Assembly: GCF_001427865.1 (NCBI RefSeq)
Contig: NZ_LMHH01000002.1
Location: forward strand, 1-64,000
DNA: 64,000 nt
Direction of reading: 5' to 3'
Source of the DNA: Altererythrobacter sp. Root672
GTDB taxonomy: Bacteria > Pseudomonadota > Alphaproteobacteria > Sphingomonadales > Sphingomonadaceae
A model generated the notes under the pieces. It had not been told where the DNA came from and ran no database searches. It saw only the letters and a list, made by a program, of their open reading frames with translations. A program made the position numbers and the translations under genes. Position 1 is the stretch's first letter. The number at the start of each line of letters is the position of its first letter. Below, one piece after another: positions 15,642 through 24,711 of this stretch.

Positions 15642-17207
15642 ATGAGCTTGGAAGCGCAAGCGAGGGCGGCGCTCAGGCGTGGTGACCTGCCGGCCGCCGC
15701 AGTCGCTGCACAAGCGCTTGTCTCGTCGGCTCCAGATCAATCGGCGGGTTTCTTCCTGTTGGGCATCGTGGCCGCAGAAGCGGGGCAGATCGCCAAGGCG
15801 GTCCCTCTCATCGAGGCTGCCTTGGAGCGCGGACCGAAGGCGGAGCACCTGGCGCAACTGGCCAAGCTGCTCATCCTGCTCCGGCGCGATGGCGAAGCTG
15901 CGGATGCAGTGGACAAGGCAATCGCGCTGACACCGGACGACCCCCTGACGCTCGACACCCTTGGGTGCGTCTTGGCCCGACTGGGACGCCACGAGGAATC
16001 GATCGCACGGTTCTCTGCCGCCGTCACGAGCGAACCGGGCAACCTGGAGTATCGCTACAACTTGGCGGCAGCCAACGGCTTCACCGGCCGGGTGGACGAA
16101 GCCCGCACGCACTATGAGACAATCCTGGCGAAGGACCCGGGCAATGCTCGCGCGCATTATGCGCTCGCCATTCTCTCCCGCCAGACTTCCCAGGCCAATC
16201 ACGTTCCCCGACTGCAAGCCGCAGTGACTGCGGCGGACAAGCCAGAAGATGCGTTGCGCCTTCGCTATGCCCTGGCCAAGGAACTGGAGGATCTTGGGGA
16301 TCCCGGCGCTTTCGAACAACTCTGGACTGCCAATGTCGCGCACAAGCGCACGATCGGCTACAGCTTCGCGCTGGACGCCGCGATTTTCGACGCGATCGAA
16401 ACGCTGTTCGCCGGCGACAGGAACGCTCTTGCCGCCGTACCGGGCAACCCGGACCCGGCGCCGATCTTCGTGGTCGGCATGCCGCGAACCGGCACCACAT
16501 TGGTCGACCGTATCCTCTCGTCGCACCGCGATGTCGGTTCGGCAGGGGAGCTCCAGGCCATGCCCCTGGCGGTCAAGCAGCTCGCGGGCACCCAGTCGCG
16601 CGCGGTGATCGATCCCGCCACGATCGCGGCGAGCGGAACCCTTGATCCGGCCGCCATTGGCGATGCCTATCTCGCGCGCGCCGCCCATCATCGGCCCGCG
16701 GGCACCTCGCGGTTTACCGACAAGCTACCAGCGAACTTCCTCTATATCGGCCACATCGCGCGCGCGTTGCCCAATGCCCGGATCGTCTGCCTGCGCCGCA
16801 ATCCGATGGATACGGTGTGGAGCAACTACAAGAACCTCTTCGCCAGCCAGTCCGCCTATTACGCCTATTCCTACGACCTGATGGATACGGCTTGCTATTA
16901 CGCGCGCTTCGACGCGCTGATGCGGTTATGGGAGCGTCTGTTTCCTGGGCGGGTGCTGCAGTTGTCGTACGAAGCTCTGGTGGCCGACCAGCAGGGCCAA
17001 ACTCGAGAGTTGCTCGAGCATTGCGGTCTCGATTGGGATGAGACTTGCCTGTCATTCCACGAAAATGGCGCTGCAGTAGCGACGCCCAGCGCGGCGCAAG
17101 TTCGGCGCCCCCTTAACGCCGATGCCATAGGGAAATGGCGCACGCATGAAGCGGCCTTGCGCCCAGTCGCGAACTGGCTCGAGGCCCAGGGATTTACGAT
17201 AGACTAG
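15642..17207 (+). CDS. Tetratricopeptide-repeat sulfotransferase
   Basis: The 521-residue protein has about six TPR-like repeats in residues 1-260, followed by a sulfotransferase domain. That domain has a 5'-phosphosulfate loop FVVGMPRTGTTL (about 278-289), then RFTDKLPANF and the 3'-phosphate region CLRRNPMDTVWSNYKN. It should transfer sulfate from PAPS to an unknown acceptor, perhaps a protein or peptide held by the TPR part. No signal peptide is seen, so it is cytoplasmic. It lies 183 bases after the UrcA-family gene and may share its promoter. Family call is firm, acceptor unknown. Confidence 0.9.
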   Translation: MSLEAQARAALRRGDLPAAAVAAQALVSSAPDQSAGFFLLGIVAAEAGQIAKAVPLIEAALERGPKAEHLAQLAKLLILLRRDGEAADAVDKAIALTPDDPLTLDTLGCVLARLGRHEESIARFSAAVTSEPGNLEYRYNLAAANGFTGRVDEARTHYETILAKDPGNARAHYALAILSRQTSQANHVPRLQAAVTAADKPEDALRLRYALAKELEDLGDPGAFEQLWTANVAHKRTIGYSFALDAAIFDAIETLFAGDRNALAAVPGNPDPAPIFVVGMPRTGTTLVDRILSSHRDVGSAGELQAMPLAVKQLAGTQSRAVIDPATIAASGTLDPAAIGDAYLARAAHHRPAGTSRFTDKLPANFLYIGHIARALPNARIVCLRRNPMDTVWSNYKNLFASQSAYYAYSYDLMDTACYYARFDALMRLWERLFPGRVLQLSYEALVADQQGQTRELLEHCGLDWDETCLSFHENGAAVATPSAAQVRRPLNADAIGKWRTHEAALRPVANWLEAQGFTID

Positions 17208-17226
17208 CGCTCTTGGTTGGGCGCTA

Positions 17227-17269
17227 GGGAAGCGGGGCGGCCACCGTTACCGGCAAGCGCCCCGCTCCC
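17227..17269. terminator. Bidirectional terminator between convergent genes
   Basis: GGGAAGCGGGGCG (17227-17239) pairs with CGCCCCGCTCCC (17258-17269), a 12-bp GC-rich stem with one bulged A, between the sulfotransferase and TonB-receptor stops. T-tracts are weak. Confidence 0.65.
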
Positions 17270-17277
17270 TCTGCAGG

Positions 17278-19713
17278 TTAGAACTTGTAGCGACCCTCAA
17301 GGCCAAACGTACGCGGACTAATCACTGTCTGTCGGTAGAAGCGCACGGCGACACCGTCATTGACGCCAATCCGCGACCGATCGTTGTCGACGGTCGAGAT
17401 CGCATATTTGTCGAAGATGTTATTCACGAACAGCGAGAAGCTGTAGTCGTCAGTGTCATAGGTCAATGACGCGCGGTTCAGGACATAGCCGGGCAGCTTG
17501 TCGCCATAGGCCCGATCCCAGCCCAAACGCGTCACGACGCTTCCACGATAGGTTGCGGTCCAGTTGGCGCTCACATCCCCGGCCCACATCGACGTTGTGT
17601 AGGTAACGCCGAGGCTTCCCGAATTCTTCGCCGAACCCGGCAAGCGATCGCCGGCCAAGGCATCGAGCTGGACGAAACGGTTCGAGTAGTCGCCCGGTGT
17701 CTCACGAATGGTGAGAATGCCCGCCACGTCTTCGGTCAGATAGGCATCCGTGTACGAATAGGTGCCTTGAATCTCCAGCTCGGGGATTGGACTTAGCTGG
17801 AACGACGTCTCGAAGCCCTTCGACCTGGCTGCGCTGCCGTTCACTGTGATCCCGGCTGCACCGTTAACGGTGGCGGAGGCGACCTGAATCCCCTGCCAAT
17901 CGATCTTGAAGATGTTGAAGTTGAAGCTCAGCATGTCGTCGAACAGCTGCGTGCGGATGCCGAGTTCGATGTTCTTCGTCGTGTCGGGGCCAAACTGGAG
18001 TTCGTCCGGCAGGGCGCAGATGTTCTGCCCAGGGGGCAGCGGGTTCTGGCAAGGTGCGACCGTGTTCGGGCCGCCGATGCGATAGCCCTTGCTGTAGGTC
18101 GCATAGACCATGATATCCCGGTTGAAGTTGTAGGAAGTGTTGAACTTCCACACCCACCCGTCTTGCGTGTCCTTGCCGCCGTTTACCGGCAGGTCGTAAG
18201 GACTGAGCGGCTGGCCAAGCAACGGCAGCGTGGCAGCGCCCGCGATCTCCGAGGTATACTTGAAATAGCGCGCACCTGCCGTGAACTGCCACTCGGGAGT
18301 GATCTGATAGGAGCCCTCGCCGAAGATCGCCTTCTCGGTCACTTTCGAGGTCGTGTAGGAGACGTATTCGAGTTCGTCAGGGTTGGGCGAGGTCCCGAAC
18401 TCGACCCACGGGTGGTTAGGCACATGCTCGGCATAGTCGCGCTGCAGCTTCTGCTCGTTGTAGAAACCGCCGAGCACCCAGCGGAACGGACCGCCGTGAC
18501 GAGACACAAAACGGACTTCCTGGTTGACCTGCTCCCGCTCCGCTTCGCTCTCGTTCCAGCCCGAGAAGGCCGGGAAGAGTTCGTAGTCGTAATCGAGGTC
18601 GAGCAGGAGATCAGTGACGTCGCCCCGCGCCTGGGTGCGGACATTGGTGTAGGCCGTAGTCGAGACGAGATCGACGATGTCGGCGATGTTTGCGTTGATT
18701 TCCATCGAGGCAAGGTGCGCGCGGCGCGACACCGGCTCGATGTAGCGGGCTCCATATTCGTACTTGCCAGTTCCGAGCACGCCGGCACTGTTGGACTGAG
18801 TGCCGTCGGTATTGGTTTTCTGGAACGCGTAAGTGAAGATGGCTTTGAGGTCTTCGGTGGTCTGAATCAGCAACTGGTTACGCGTGGTGAAGGTCCGCTC
18901 GAAGTTGAGATCCTCCTGCCGATAAAGGTTCGCGGCATATCCGGCATCGGAGATGCTGTCGGGTCCGTCGGGCTGCGGCAAGGACACTCCCGGGTTCTGC
19001 AGGAGTAGCGTGTAGTCAATGAAGCCAGGATCAAAGTAGTAACCGGTGGCCGAACGAAAGGCGATGTGATCGGTGACGATCGGGAGGTTGATGACACCAT
19101 CAACCTGGTATCCCAGGCTGTCGGAGTGATCCTTGGCATGGACGCGGGCGTGAGCTTCCCCCTCGATGTTGGTTACATCTGGCCGCTCAGGGATGTAGCG
19201 GATCGCGCCGGCAAGTGTGCCTAGGCCGTAAAGCGTGCCCTGCGGTCCGAGGAGCGTTTCGACACGTTCGAGGTCGAGCAGCTTGAAGTCGAAATAGAGC
19301 GGTACCTCACCGAGATAGACGCCCAGGGCAGTGTCGGAATCGGAGCCGAAGGAGTCGGTGTCCGACGCGCGCAAGCCGCGCAGGACGATCGTACCGGTCG
19401 AACGCGGGCCCGTATCGGCAATGGTCATGCCCGGGGTGAAAGCCGCCAGATCGCGCACGTCGTCGATCCGTTGTTGGTTGATGGCCTCGGCACTCATCGC
19501 CGAGATATTGATCGGCGTGTCCATGATCGTGGTGGCGCGGCGCGTGCCGGTGACGATGATCGCGTCGCCATAATCGGCGGCGGTGACGGCGGGCAACTCC
19601 GTGCTCGGTTCCGCACTATTGGCATCCTGGGCCAACGCCGGCGTTGCCAATGCCGCGCCGGTGAACATGGTCGCTGAGAGGAGCCCCCGCCTTAGTTTCG
19701 CGCAATATGTCAT
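17278..19713 (-). CDS. TonB-dependent outer-membrane receptor
   Basis: Counting from the ATG at 19713 the protein has about 811 residues. The signal peptide ends near TPALAQ. A plug domain follows, with IIVTGTRRATTIMDTP (TonB-box-like and start of plug), then a 22-strand-type barrel ending in GLEGRYKF with the terminal Phe expected for barrel assembly. The start is supported by a G-rich site ahead of it; 17 further codons upstream are unlikely. These receptors import large or scarce solutes using the proton motive force. The substrate is not deducible from the sequence. A candidate operator lies 374 bases upstream at 20087, linking it to the guanidine operon. Confidence 0.93.
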   Translation of the reverse strand: MTYCAKLRRGLLSATMFTGAALATPALAQDANSAEPSTELPAVTAADYGDAIIVTGTRRATTIMDTPINISAMSAEAINQQRIDDVRDLAAFTPGMTIADTGPRSTGTIVLRGLRASDTDSFGSDSDTALGVYLGEVPLYFDFKLLDLERVETLLGPQGTLYGLGTLAGAIRYIPERPDVTNIEGEAHARVHAKDHSDSLGYQVDGVINLPIVTDHIAFRSATGYYFDPGFIDYTLLLQNPGVSLPQPDGPDSISDAGYAANLYRQEDLNFERTFTTRNQLLIQTTEDLKAIFTYAFQKTNTDGTQSNSAGVLGTGKYEYGARYIEPVSRRAHLASMEINANIADIVDLVSTTAYTNVRTQARGDVTDLLLDLDYDYELFPAFSGWNESEAEREQVNQEVRFVSRHGGPFRWVLGGFYNEQKLQRDYAEHVPNHPWVEFGTSPNPDELEYVSYTTSKVTEKAIFGEGSYQITPEWQFTAGARYFKYTSEIAGAATLPLLGQPLSPYDLPVNGGKDTQDGWVWKFNTSYNFNRDIMVYATYSKGYRIGGPNTVAPCQNPLPPGQNICALPDELQFGPDTTKNIELGIRTQLFDDMLSFNFNIFKIDWQGIQVASATVNGAAGITVNGSAARSKGFETSFQLSPIPELEIQGTYSYTDAYLTEDVAGILTIRETPGDYSNRFVQLDALAGDRLPGSAKNSGSLGVTYTTSMWAGDVSANWTATYRGSVVTRLGWDRAYGDKLPGYVLNRASLTYDTDDYSFSLFVNNIFDKYAISTVDNDRSRIGVNDGVAVRFYRQTVISPRTFGLEGRYKF

Positions 19714-20295
19714 GTGTAACCCCCATCTTCTTTTTGGGCAGAGCTTCCCCGCGCCCTGACTCACGCCAGAACCGGTTTAGCCTTTGATTTGAGGATCTTG
19801 CGCTGCCGCCGTCGCCGTTTTTCGGTTTATCGGCTGGCCCGCTTGCTGCTCGACTTATTCATTCCGTCGAGGTTTGCGATCCCGTGCTCCTCCTGATGTC
19901 CGATTAAGTCAGCTTGGCGCGGGCGCCGGGCTGCCGCACCTTGCCTGGATGCCGTCGATAGAAGCGATGCTGGCGGGCGGCTGGTCCATTAGAATCTCCA
20001 TATCAAGCCGGCTAACCGGCCTAATGTTGCAGATCCTCTCCCCGAGCCTTGAGGCCGCTCTTCAGGCGACATGGACACGGTATAGATATTACCTAATGCG
20101 TCAAGCGTATTAATTATGAGCGATTTTTTCTGGGCCTCAGGAATTTAAAACACTGAACTTCCGATATTTTCCTAAAAACTTGTATCACCTGAAATCGTCC
20201 GATTTTTCTCGGATCGGATCGGTCAGGGTGACGCTCCTGCAACAGCTTCAGCGCACCCTTCCCGTTGATTCGTACCCGGACCAACCCCAGCCCGT
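19714..20295. other. Long promoter region of the TonB receptor
   Basis: This gap of about 580 bases between two leftward genes has no convincing reading frame. It holds the dyad at 20087, a short hairpin GCCGG-CTAA-CCGGC near 20015, and a TCCGAT/ATCGGA hairpin near 20200 that may end the propeller transcript. I looked for a known riboswitch and recognised none. Confidence 0.4.
20087..20112. promoter_or_regulatory. Candidate NikR-like operator ahead of the TonB receptor gene
   Basis: TATTAC (20087-20092), 14 bases, then GTATTA (20107-20112). It matches the dyad at 23509 in 11 of 12 half-site bases with the same spacing, and is preceded by the same GA dinucleotide. Confidence 0.5.
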
Positions 20296-21225
20296 TCAAT
20301 CCCCGCTCTTTGGACTCCCGGTCCACCATGACAGGGTCTGGTGATCATGCGCCGTGGTCCAAATGCCGGAGGGCGTATAACGCAGCGCGCCACTGCCGGC
20401 TGGCTTGCCCGCGCGGGCGAGGATTTCCATCGATTGCGGATCGATCACGGCAAAAGTCTGATCCTCGGTCGTGCGCAGCCACACTGCTCCGCCCCCAACG
20501 TCGATGTCGCCATACATCAAGGTTTTCCCGACCTTGGTGCGGCCGGACACTTCAAGCTTGGCGGGATCGATCTTCGCGACGGTGCCGTCACCTTGCTCTT
20601 GTACCCACACCGCCCCTTCGCCCGCGGCGAGGAAGCCGGGCTGTGCGCCGAGCGCGACCCTGCCCGCCACCGCATTTGTCATTGGATCGACTTTCTGGAG
20701 CGATCGCGCATCGCTGCTGACGGCCCAGAGCGCGTCGAGCCCGAAGGCCAGAAAGAAGGTGCCAGGATCAACGGCGACCGTAGCGATCACGGTGTTGGAG
20801 GCCGGGTCCACCCGGGCGATCTTGCCCGCCGCGTCGCTGGGCACCCAGATCGAACCAGCGCCGACCACGACGTTGGTCTCGCCCTTGGGATTGGCGATCC
20901 CGGTCGGGATGATCGCCTGCACCGCAGCCGTCTTCACGTCGATCCGGTAGAGATTGCCGTCCTTGCAATTGGCCACCCACAGCGAACCGAACGCCACCGA
21001 CATGGCGCCGCAGGGCCTCGGCACAGCTGTGGACGCCACTTTGCCTTCGGTCGACCACTGTTCGACCCGTCCGTCATTGGTAGTCCACACCGTGGTTCCG
21101 TCGATCGCCAGGAAGTCGGCGAAGCCCGGCACATTGAATTCCTGTTCGGTCAGCTCCGAAGCGTGACCAGGGGCCGAAAGGCCGAGTGCGGCCGAAGCCA
21201 GTGCCAGACCAACCGATTTCTTCAT
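20296..21225 (-). CDS. Exported YVTN-type beta-propeller protein
   Basis: The 309-residue protein has a signal peptide ending near APGHA. Repeated units of about 40-45 residues read like SIWVPSDAAGKIARVDPAS, ALWAVSSDARSLQKVDP and AVWVQEQGDGTVAKIDPA, the pattern of YVTN/Vgb-like propellers. It is expected in the periplasm as a binding or scaffold protein. The second ATG (21225) is chosen because AGGAG lies seven bases before it. It follows the intact metallo-hydrolase gene by 31 bases in the same direction, so the two are probably cotranscribed. No lyase catalytic site can be confirmed. Confidence 0.8.
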   Translation of the reverse strand: MKKSVGLALASAALGLSAPGHASELTEQEFNVPGFADFLAIDGTTVWTTNDGRVEQWSTEGKVASTAVPRPCGAMSVAFGSLWVANCKDGNLYRIDVKTAAVQAIIPTGIANPKGETNVVVGAGSIWVPSDAAGKIARVDPASNTVIATVAVDPGTFFLAFGLDALWAVSSDARSLQKVDPMTNAVAGRVALGAQPGFLAAGEGAVWVQEQGDGTVAKIDPAKLEVSGRTKVGKTLMYGDIDVGGGAVWLRTTEDQTFAVIDPQSMEILARAGKPAGSGALRYTPSGIWTTAHDHQTLSWWTGSPKSGD

Positions 21226-21256
21226 GCGCATGCTCCTGTCCTGGACCCTTCGCGGC

Positions 21257-22267
21257 TCAGCTGTAACGATAGGGATTGGTGTCGATTGTCGTCGTGCCCC
21301 GCGTCTGGTTGCAGAGGAAAACCGTGCCGGTGAAATAGATGCCGGGCTCGGTGATCGTCTTGGCGTACTCGAACGCCTCCCGCAGCTGTTGCACCGTCAT
21401 CTCGACCGGCGCCTCGTCCGGCTGCCAGGTCAAGCCATAGGCATAGTCCTCGCCGGCGTTGCTGATCTCCACGTGGCAGCCCATCACATGCGTCACCGCG
21501 TGGGTGTCGCAGAAGTCGATCAGGCGCTTCATGCTGTCGAACCATGGTTCCCAGAAGCTGATGTAGCAGCGGCCCCGGTAGAACATGTCGCCGGTGTAGA
21601 GGATCTGGGTGTAGCTATCGTAGTAGGCGAATTCCGACACGACGTGACCGGGCGAACCCCAGATCAAGATCTCGCGCCCGCCGAGATCGAGCGTCACGCG
21701 TTCCTCGGGAAAATTGGTCATCCCCCAAAAGCCGACCATCTCGTCATGGGTCAGGCCCATGTACCGGGTGTTCGGGCGGTCGGCGAACTGGTTGACCGCG
21801 GCATAGTGGTCCGCGTGCAGGTGGCTGAAGGCTACCAGCAATTCGAGGCTGGCGGGATCGCGGCCGTTGCGGCGGCACCATTCGTCGATGCACTGATCCA
21901 CGACACCGCGCAGGTCCCAATCGCTGCGAAGCTGCACGAAGCCCTCGTCGAGCAACAACACCCGGTCGTTGCCGAAATAGAGCGGGGCGAAGGGCGCCTC
22001 GTAGCTATAGGCCTTGTTCTGCCGCAGGATTGCCGTGTGCGGATTGTACCAATGGACCTGCACCGGCGGATCGATGTTGTCCATGCAGGAGGGCGAGCCG
22101 CAAATCCACTTCTTGGGAAAGCTGCCCACGGCGGGGAGGTTACTCTTGAAGTCGATCGGCATCCCGCCAGTGGCGGCCGATGTAGCGCTGGCAAACGAAG
22201 CAAGTCCTGCGCCGGACAGCGGCACGGCCACCGCGGCGTTATAGGCGAGGAATGTGCGGCGATCCAT
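21257..22267 (-). CDS. Metallo-beta-lactamase-fold hydrolase, exported, with intact metal motif
   Basis: The 336-residue protein opens with MDRRTFLAYNAAVAVPLSG, a Tat-like signal (one Arg pair before a mild hydrophobic stretch). The metal site HLHADH is at 149-154. A GSPGHVVSEF segment, the bridging Asp in YTGDMFY and a late His in MGCHVEIS complete a dinuclear site. It should hydrolyse an ester, amide, lactone or phosphate bond in the periplasm; the substrate is unknown. It lies between the degenerate paralogue upstream (29 bases) and the propeller gene downstream, in an operon divergent from the guanidine genes. Confidence 0.85.
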   Translation of the reverse strand: MDRRTFLAYNAAVAVPLSGAGLASFASATSAATGGMPIDFKSNLPAVGSFPKKWICGSPSCMDNIDPPVQVHWYNPHTAILRQNKAYSYEAPFAPLYFGNDRVLLLDEGFVQLRSDWDLRGVVDQCIDEWCRRNGRDPASLELLVAFSHLHADHYAAVNQFADRPNTRYMGLTHDEMVGFWGMTNFPEERVTLDLGGREILIWGSPGHVVSEFAYYDSYTQILYTGDMFYRGRCYISFWEPWFDSMKRLIDFCDTHAVTHVMGCHVEISNAGEDYAYGLTWQPDEAPVEMTVQQLREAFEYAKTITEPGIYFTGTVFLCNQTRGTTTIDTNPYRYS

Positions 22268-22296
22268 GGAAGCTCTCTTCGGGTCCAGAGGGGGCG

Positions 22297-23385
22297 TCAG
22301 AAGGGGCGTGGTGCATTGATGTTGGGCACGCCCTCGGGCCAGACTTGCGTCCGCGCGTCGGGGCTGACCCCGTTGAACAGCGCGAAATCGGGCCGGATGA
22401 GCATCATGTCCTTGCCCTGCACTTCGCGGCCATATCGGAGGGCCTCGTCGATCAGGCTCGGCTCCATCTCGAGGACGCGTTCGTAGGGCTTATAAGTCGC
22501 GAACCGGGCGTAGTACTTCCCGGGCACGAACATCATCTCGATGTGGCCGCCGAGGAGCCATTTGACCGGCTTGTTCGAGGCGAAGGCCTTCAACCGTTCG
22601 AGCGAGGCAACGAAATCGCCGTCATGGCTAATGTTGATCTTGCCAGGGAACAGCAGGTCGCCGGTGAACAGGAAGTCGCAATAGGGATCGTAGAAGCTCA
22701 CCCCGTCCTTGTGCGTGCCCGGTGTGGGGATCACCTCGATCACACGGTCACCGAGATCGATCCGGCCCAAGCCTGTGGGCCAGTTGCCAGCAAAGCCGTA
22801 AAAGCCCTTCATCGCCCCGAGCGGCTTGGGGACGATCGTGGTGTCCGGACGTCCGGCAAACTGCACCAGCCCCTGGTTTTGTGCGACGTCCTCGCCTGAC
22901 GTCAGCGCCACCGTAAGCGGAACTGTGCTGCGCCGGCGCGCCTGCGCCCAACGCGTGATGATCGCATCCACCGTGTTGCGGAGCGGATAATGTTCGGCGC
23001 TTGCGGTCGCGCCGCTGTCGATCAACAGCGCGCCCTTATTGCCGAACAGCAGGTAGGTGAACGGCGCCTCCCAATGCACGCAGACGTTCTGCCGCAGCAC
23101 GAAGGTGTCCTCGTTATATTGCACCACCTGCACGCGCGGATCGCGATTTTTCGCAGCGACATTCGACCCATAAGTCCAGCGGAAGGCCAAATTGCCTGGT
23201 GCCGGTCCGTCGCTGGCATAGTCGTGGATAACCGCTTCCTTACGGTGCAGCGGAACGGCGCTGTCGGTGTTGCGCGCCCCGGCCGGATTGTACCCGAGCG
23301 TGGGGTTTCCGTTGGGGTATGAGCGCGCCGTCGCAGACTGCGGATTGCCTGACAGGACCGGGTTGTAGGTCGGGCTTTGAGGCAT
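22297..23385 (-). CDS. Metallo-beta-lactamase-fold protein lacking the HxHxDH motif
   Basis: With the ATG at 23385 the protein has 362 residues and no evident signal peptide. It aligns along its length with the next gene (VLRQN, EAPF, LLFGN, the Asp in FTGDLLF, the His in LGGHIEM). The segment matching FSHLHADH reads LTSGEDVA (about 161-168), so three histidines and the Asp needed for two metals are gone. It may be a pseudo-enzyme, for example a partner of the intact copy, or it may use one metal. It is the first gene of the leftward operon, with the dyad at 23509 in its promoter. Confidence 0.8.
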   Translation of the reverse strand: MPQSPTYNPVLSGNPQSATARSYPNGNPTLGYNPAGARNTDSAVPLHRKEAVIHDYASDGPAPGNLAFRWTYGSNVAAKNRDPRVQVVQYNEDTFVLRQNVCVHWEAPFTYLLFGNKGALLIDSGATASAEHYPLRNTVDAIITRWAQARRRSTVPLTVALTSGEDVAQNQGLVQFAGRPDTTIVPKPLGAMKGFYGFAGNWPTGLGRIDLGDRVIEVIPTPGTHKDGVSFYDPYCDFLFTGDLLFPGKINISHDGDFVASLERLKAFASNKPVKWLLGGHIEMMFVPGKYYARFATYKPYERVLEMEPSLIDEALRYGREVQGKDMMLIRPDFALFNGVSPDARTQVWPEGVPNINAPRPF

Positions 23386-23508
23386 CGAATTCTTTCGAAA
23401 ACGGCCGCGGACGCGGCCCTTGAACGATAGCCTTCGATGCACGCCCTCCCAGACGCCGCGGCTTGCCGATCGAACGTAATCCGGCCCGCGAGACAATCAT
23501 CATATGGA

Positions 23509-23534
23509 TATTACATTTTATATCAACAGTAATA
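23509..23534. promoter_or_regulatory. Candidate NikR-like operator between divergent operons
   Basis: TATTAC (23509-23514), 14 bases, GTAATA (23529-23534) form a perfect 6+6 dyad in an AT-rich patch. It lies 62 bases before the ABC-transporter gene and 124 bases before the leftward metallo-hydrolase gene. Half-site length and spacing resemble operators of NikR proteins (6-bp arms, about 14-16 bp apart). It is the best of four copies in the window. Confidence 0.55.
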
Positions 23535-23595
23535 ATTAGCGGATGGACAACGCCTCGCTTTGCGGCAATGCTGCAGGTGCGAAAGGAGACGAATC

Positions 23596-24681
23596 ATGCT
23601 CAACGGGATCCGCAGCGCCGGAAGAATTGCACTGATAGCTTGCGCCCTGCTGGTGGCGTCGTGCTCGCCTTCGGCGGATGCGCCTGCGGAGCCGAAGACG
23701 GAGTTCAACATCGGCTGGTCGATCTATGCCGGCTGGATGCCCTGGCCATTTGCCCAGCAGGCCGGCATCGTCAAGAAATGGGCCGACAAATACGGCGTCG
23801 ATATCAAGTTCGTGCAGGTGAACGACTACGTTGAGTCGGTGAACCAGTACACAGCCGGCAAGCTGGATGGCGTGACTGTCGCCAATATGGATGCCCTGAC
23901 CATTCCCGCCGCCGGCGGCAAGGACACCAGCGCGATCATCGTTGGCGACTACTCGAACGGCAATGACGGCATCCTGCTAAAAGGCGCCGACAACGTCAGC
24001 GCTATCAAGGGCCGTCAGGTCTACCTCGTTGAGCTTTCCGTCTCCCATTACCTGCTCGCACGCGGGCTCGAATCCGCCGGGATGGCACTCACCGACGTCA
24101 AGACGGTGAACACTTCCGACGCGGACATTGTCGGCGCTTTCACGGCTCCGGAAGTGACAGCGGCAGTCGCGTGGAACCCGCAGCTTTCGACCATGCGGGC
24201 CACGCCCGGTACGAAACAGGTGTTCAGCTCAGCCGACATCCCGGGCGAGATCCTCGACCTGCTGGTGGTCGATACCGCCACGCTGAAGGCCAACCCCAAC
24301 CTGGGCAAGGCCCTGGCCGGAATCTGGTACGAGACGATGGCGCTGATGCACCGGCAGGATGCCGAAGGCAAAGCGGCACGCGCGGCGATGGCGAAGCTGG
24401 CAGGCACGACGCCTGAAGAGTTCGAAAGCCAACTGGCCACGACCTTCCTCTACGCCGATCCAAAAGCCGCGTTGGAGGCCATTTCATCTCCCGCTCTCAT
24501 CACCACGATGACCCGGGTGCGCGACTTCAGCTTCTCCAAGGGCTTGTTCGGTCAGGGGGCGAAGTCGGCTGACGCCGTCGGCATGTCTTTCCCGGGCAAC
24601 AAGACGCTGGGCGACACGCAGAACATCACCCTGCGCTTCGACCCGACGTTCATGCAAATGGCTGCCGATGGTAAGCTCTGA
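23596..24681 (+). CDS. ABC transporter substrate-binding lipoprotein, guanidine/urea-associated
   Basis: The ATG at 23596 follows GAAAGGAGACGAATC, an excellent ribosome site. The protein has about 361 residues with a lipoprotein signal ending LLVASC. The mature part is of the NMT1/taurine-binding type (WSIYAGWMPWPFAQQAG, then YTAGKLDGVTVANMDA). This class travels with so-called urea carboxylase genes as the urea-carboxylase-related ABC transporter. It likely delivers guanidine or a related nitrogen compound to the permease. It is the first gene of the rightward operon, directly behind the dyad at 23509. Confidence 0.88.
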   Translation: MLNGIRSAGRIALIACALLVASCSPSADAPAEPKTEFNIGWSIYAGWMPWPFAQQAGIVKKWADKYGVDIKFVQVNDYVESVNQYTAGKLDGVTVANMDALTIPAAGGKDTSAIIVGDYSNGNDGILLKGADNVSAIKGRQVYLVELSVSHYLLARGLESAGMALTDVKTVNTSDADIVGAFTAPEVTAAVAWNPQLSTMRATPGTKQVFSSADIPGEILDLLVVDTATLKANPNLGKALAGIWYETMALMHRQDAEGKAARAAMAKLAGTTPEEFESQLATTFLYADPKAALEAISSPALITTMTRVRDFSFSKGLFGQGAKSADAVGMSFPGNKTLGDTQNITLRFDPTFMQMAADGKL

Positions 24682-24711
24682 GCGCACGGTCTTCAGCAGA
24701 AACGGGGTCTT

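Noticed and set aside
15462-16691. 409-codon leftward open frame
   Set aside because: It lies antisense to the TPR-sulfotransferase gene, is rich in Arg and Gly, and has no motif. It is a shadow of high-GC coding sequence.
20114-20329. 71-residue leftward frame rich in Arg and Lys
   Set aside because: It overlaps the end of the propeller gene, includes a short hairpin and has no supported start.
23386-23595. Possible guanidine (ykkC-type) riboswitch ahead of the guanidine operon
   Set aside because: The conserved sequence blocks of guanidine-I and the ACGR-loop hairpins of guanidine-II are not visible. The GGCCGC-GGAC-GCGGCC hairpin near 23404 has the wrong loop and lies toward the leftward gene.
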